Origin: Osedax fenrisi
Taxonomy: Eukaryota > Annelida > Polychaeta > Sabellida > Siboglinidae
Assembly: GCA_964019155.1 (NCBI GenBank)
Contig: OZ025241.1
Span: 11,777,628 to 11,841,627 of the forward strand
Reading direction: 5' to 3'
DNA length: 64,000 nt
Shown: positions 61,078 through 64,000 of the stretch, one piece after another
Numbering within the stretch: position 1 is the first letter of the stretch
Layout: each line of letters opens with the position of its first letter
Notes under the pieces: generated by a model
What the model was told of the DNA's origin: nothing
What the model saw: the letters and a program-made list of their open reading frames with translations, nothing else
The model's database searches: none
Translations under genes and position numbers: made by a program

Positions 61078-61212
61078 TAGGGCGTATAGAATCTATACGT
61101 AAAGTTGTATTAAACAAGGATCTAATTCAGCCAGTTAAGACTGTTATACAAAAACGGAATTAATGTATATGAATGTGAAACGCGACCGTTCACGGTGAAT
61201 GACAGCGCACGA

Positions 61213-61213
61213 A

Positions 61214-61293
<80 letters not shown>

Positions 61294-61303
61294 TATATAT
61301 ATA

Positions 61304-61376
<73 letters not shown>
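61213..61376. repeat. (TA)n microsatellite with CTATAT interruptions
   Basis: About 160 bp of TA repeat at the 5' edge of the R2-clade element. The YIYIYI frame across it is an artefact. Confidence 0.95.
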
Positions 61377-61382
<6 letters not shown>

Positions 61383-61611
61383 TATATTATATATAATACA
61401 TTATTATAATATTGTTATATACATTTGTGAATATTTAATAAATTATATATATTATACAATAAATAGTTGAACCTCATGACATAGAAGACTGCTATGGATA
61501 TTGTTATACTATTGTTACCTACGATATTATTCAATTCATAATGGTTTATTTTTTATTTAAAAGGAATACATATAATATATTATATTATATTTCTATATAT
61601 ATATATATATA

Positions 61612-62019
61612 TGTTATATAGTGATATTACGCAATATATAAGACCCAGCGAATATGCATACAATGCACTAATCTGTCGATATAGCGTGGCGTATCACGCA
61701 TCAGTGCGTCACGTAGAATCAACCAATTAGCGTCGTGCACCTATAACATAGAATGTTTAGTGCAGCGACATCATTCAGTTGATATTCTGATAGTAACGTA
61801 TAGGTATAGTTATATTCTAATTGTAACATTCAAATTGTATACGCTATATGTACTGCATTATTCGAACCACATATACACGGTAAGGTTCATGTCATTAATG
61901 TAAACTACATGTATTATTATTATTACTATTTCTTTAGGTTTTTGTTTTAATAAAGTTGTTAAAGCAATTCACGTTTTGTTTAATACAAAACGACAAAGAG
62001 GCATTCCGGCCTTACTACA
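61612..62019 (+). repeat. Probable 5' LTR of the gag-less element
   Basis: Starts TGTTATATAGTG after (TA)n and ends CTTACTACA just before the PBS. It has TATATAAG (about 61636) as TATA box and AATAAA (about 61949) as polyadenylation signal. The partner LTR is outside the window, so the ends are inferred. Confidence 0.6.
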
Positions 62020-62020
62020 T

Positions 62021-62032
62021 TGGTGACAGCGG
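62021..62032 (+). promoter_or_regulatory. Primer-binding site of the gag-less element
   Basis: TGGTGACAGCGG lies one base after the LTR end. TGG pairs with tRNA 3' CCA. The tRNA is not assigned. Confidence 0.6.
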
Positions 62033-62132
62033 TATCCTGCTTTTAAACTCCAATTAACCGTGTATATTCGCCAACGGAGGGCTGTGAAACCAGGAAGTAC
62101 ACTCGGTACCCGGAAGCAGAAGAAAAGGCCAC

Positions 62133-63695
62133 GTGTCGAACGACTGGAGCTGTCGACTGGAGGGAGAAATTGAAGATGTCGAACGGGTTAGTCCAGTTGT
62201 ATTATGTAGCATAGAGGGTAGAAGTAGCAATTTTATCGTAGATACAGGTAGTCAAGTATCGATAATTCCTATAAGTTTAGTTAGGAAGTGGGGTCTAAAG
62301 TTGATAGAGGATAAACGGTTGAGTAATTTGAGGACAGCAAATGGTAGTAAATTAATAACGATGGGAGTGGTACAAGTAGACGCATTTATGTGGAATAAGA
62401 AATGTAATGATGTGATATTTGTAGTTACTCAGATAGATAGTCTATGTATAATTGGAATGAATATATTGGAGAAATTTGAATATGTATGGTTAGGGGATAA
62501 AGAAACAAAATTAAAGGAGATTATAATTAGGAAAGTAAATAGAGTAGAGAGTAATTCACTAGATGTAGCATATATAGGGTTAAAAGGAGTTTTTAGAAAA
62601 CAAGTAGAGCAATTAATAACTGAATATAAGAGTATATTTCATGTAAAGGGTAATAGTATAGGTTTAGCAGTAGGAACACATAGGATTAGAACGATAGACG
62701 AAATACCAGTTGCACAACCGTATAGGAGAATAATAAAATCATTAGTTGGAGATGTAAAAAAACAGATAGATGAGTGGATAGAGGAAGGGGTAGTAGTGAA
62801 ATCTAGTAGTGAATTTGTGAGTCCATTAGTAATAGTTAGAAAAAGTAGTGGAGAGATTAGATTATGTGTCGATTATAGAAAACTAAATAAAAAAACCATT
62901 AAGGACGCGTATCCAATACCTCGTATTGATGATTCATTAGAGGCATTAGGTAGTGCGAAATATTTTTCATGTATAGACCTTAAATCAGCATATAATCAAA
63001 TTAGAGTTGATAAATCAGATCAACATAAAACAGCTTTTAGTTCCCCGTGGGGATTATATGAGTTTACACGTATGCCATTTGGACTAATAAATGCCCCTGC
63101 AACATTTCAAAGAATGATGAGTAATTTATTTAGGGATGAAATGTTTGAGTCAGTTGTATGCTATTTAGATGATGTGTTAGTTTTCTCACCAACAGTAGAA
63201 TCGCATATAGAACATTTAAAACTAGTATTGGGTAAGCTAGAGGGCGCTGGATTAAAACTTAATATTAAGAAGTGTAAATTTTGTATAGAACAAGTAGTTT
63301 TTTTAGGTTATAATATATCGAATAAGGGTATAAGTACTATTAAGGAGAAAACTAAAGCAATAGTGGAGTGGGAGAAACCTACAAATTTAAAGGAATTAAG
63401 ATCATTCTTAGGAGTATGTTCATATTATAGACGGTTTATCAAAGGATTTGCTAAAATTGTATCTCCACTAAACGAGTTGAATAGAATAGATAAGAGTGTA
63501 GGTGAAAAGAGAGTAAGTAGGTTTAGGAGTAAAAAAGTATTGATAGGGTGGAATAAGGAATGTGACCAGGCGATGGAAGCACTGAAGGACAAATTAGTGA
63601 GTGCACCAATATTAGGAATAGCAAAGTATGATAGACCATTTACAGTAGAGACAGATGCATCGGATAGAGGGCTAGGGGCAGTATTAAGCCAATAA
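62133..63695 (+). CDS. Ty3/gypsy protease, reverse transcriptase and RNase H start
   Basis: Open from 62058 with no ATG before the protease; 62133 is a GTG, so the true start is unknown and expression may need an unusual mechanism. Protease: FIVDTGSQVSIIP, then the second catalytic block CIIGMNIL. RT: VRKSSGEIRLCVDYRKLN, FSCIDLKSAYNQI (motif A Asp), FTRMPFGLINAPATFQ, YLDDVLVFS (motif C), LGYNIS. RNase H begins with VETDASDRGLGAVLSQ. TAA at 63693 then interrupts the frame where this family usually has an acidic or polar residue. All catalytic residues up to there are intact. Confidence 0.85.
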   Translation: MSNDWSCRLEGEIEDVERVSPVVLCSIEGRSSNFIVDTGSQVSIIPISLVRKWGLKLIEDKRLSNLRTANGSKLITMGVVQVDAFMWNKKCNDVIFVVTQIDSLCIIGMNILEKFEYVWLGDKETKLKEIIIRKVNRVESNSLDVAYIGLKGVFRKQVEQLITEYKSIFHVKGNSIGLAVGTHRIRTIDEIPVAQPYRRIIKSLVGDVKKQIDEWIEEGVVVKSSSEFVSPLVIVRKSSGEIRLCVDYRKLNKKTIKDAYPIPRIDDSLEALGSAKYFSCIDLKSAYNQIRVDKSDQHKTAFSSPWGLYEFTRMPFGLINAPATFQRMMSNLFRDEMFESVVCYLDDVLVFSPTVESHIEHLKLVLGKLEGAGLKLNIKKCKFCIEQVVFLGYNISNKGISTIKEKTKAIVEWEKPTNLKELRSFLGVCSYYRRFIKGFAKIVSPLNELNRIDKSVGEKRVSRFRSKKVLIGWNKECDQAMEALKDKLVSAPILGIAKYDRPFTVETDASDRGLGAVLSQ

Positions 63696-64000
63696 ATAGA
63701 TGGAAAAAGGGTAGTAATAGCGTATGCTAGTAAATCACTGAATAAGGGAGAGAGAAATGAGGCGAATTATTCAGCTAAAAAGTTGGAATTTTTAGCAGTA
63801 GTATGGGCTATATCAGATAAGTTTAGACACTACTTATTAGGATCTAAATGTCAGGTGATTACTGATAATAGCGCAGTTGCTTGCATATTAAATAAGAAGG
63901 ATCTTTCGGCTTTAGAACAGAGGTGGATAGGTAGATTAGCACCATTTGAACTTACATTTAAATATAGAGCAGGAAAACAAAATATTGTAGCAGATGCCTT
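63696..64000 (+). pseudogene. RNase H continuation after the in-frame TAA
   Basis: The same frame stays open to the window edge: AYASKSLNKGERN, KKLEFLAVVWAI (catalytic Glu), VITDNSAV (catalytic Asp), FKYRAGKQNIVADA (usual RNase H end). Integrase would follow outside the window. Confidence 0.75.

Larger units (their letters stand above)
57712..61213 (-). mobile_element. R2-clade non-LTR retrotransposon outside rDNA
   Basis: 3.5-kb minus-strand element with a single ORF. In order: N-terminal C2H2 finger, Myb-like segment, RT, Cys-His knuckle and C-terminal restriction-like endonuclease (RLE). This is the R2 organisation. It is flanked by (TA)n on both sides (57685-57710 and 61213-61376), with no rRNA gene sequence near. 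Three frameshifts and one in-frame stop in the 3' half. Confidence 0.85.
61612..64000 (+). mobile_element. AT-rich Ty3/gypsy element, 5' part, without gag
   Basis: 5' LTR (61612-62019), PBS (from 62021), then protease-RT-RNase H to the window edge. Only about 100 bp separate the PBS from the protease frame, so no gag is encoded there. Composition is AT-rich like the host, unlike the Mag-type element. The 3' half is outside the window. Confidence 0.8.

Noticed and set aside
57712..61213. Proximity to a ribosomal RNA gene, expected for R2
   Set aside because: No 28S or 18S-like sequence on either side; both flanks are (TA)n.

Overview
The window is very AT-rich animal DNA (by eye roughly 75-80 % A+T) made almost entirely of transposable elements and simple repeats. 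The element types (CR1/L2-like, RTE and R2-clade LINEs, Ty3/gypsy LTR elements, TIR DNA transposons, tRNA-derived SINEs) and the spliceosomal-looking exon candidates indicate an invertebrate metazoan nuclear genome; I cannot name the species. No complete host gene was found. There is no bacterial operon, CRISPR array, rRNA gene or intact tRNA gene.

Layout. 1-2276: a 5'-truncated CR1/L2-like LINE with an open reverse transcriptase (RT) frame, flanked on both sides by (CTA)n microsatellite. 2.8-9.9 kb: older minus-strand LINE pieces (RT, endonuclease, and an ORF1 with a PHD-like zinc cluster), one abutting a 615-bp TIR element. 10.2-12.2 kb: a (ATT)n array and a 90-bp minisatellite. 13.9-16.5 kb: partial copies of a fold-back repeat family. 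18.2-28.9 kb: a minus-strand LINE RT split by one 9,824-bp TIR element (19007-28830) with a TA target duplication. That element carries subterminal repeats, a two-finger C2H2 mini-ORF, a 2.35-kb minisatellite of 30-bp units, a 142-bp repeat and a nested RTE LINE. 28.9-41.6 kb: two copies of a dispersed repeat, each abutting the 3' end of a different CR1/L2-like LINE, then a fold-back element with long inverted arms built of AACTTAAGTT palindromes, and a near full-length CR1/L2-like LINE. 41.6-52 kb: mostly AT-rich filler with LINE debris, a 622-bp TIR element, two tRNA-derived SINEs and three weak exon candidates.

52.0-57.0 kb: a complete, GC-rich Ty3/gypsy element of Mag type on the minus strand. 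Its LTRs differ by one substitution and one (TA)n length change, yet its single gag-pol frame has two stops. 57.0-57.45 kb: a pogo-like MITE. 57.7-61.2 kb: a near full-length R2-clade LINE lying between (TA)n tracts rather than in rDNA. 61.6-64.0 kb: the start of an AT-rich Ty3/gypsy element whose protease begins about 100 bp after the primer-binding site, with no gag; it runs off the window.

Themes: insertion into or beside microsatellites, deep nesting, and otherwise intact element ORFs broken by a lone in-frame stop.
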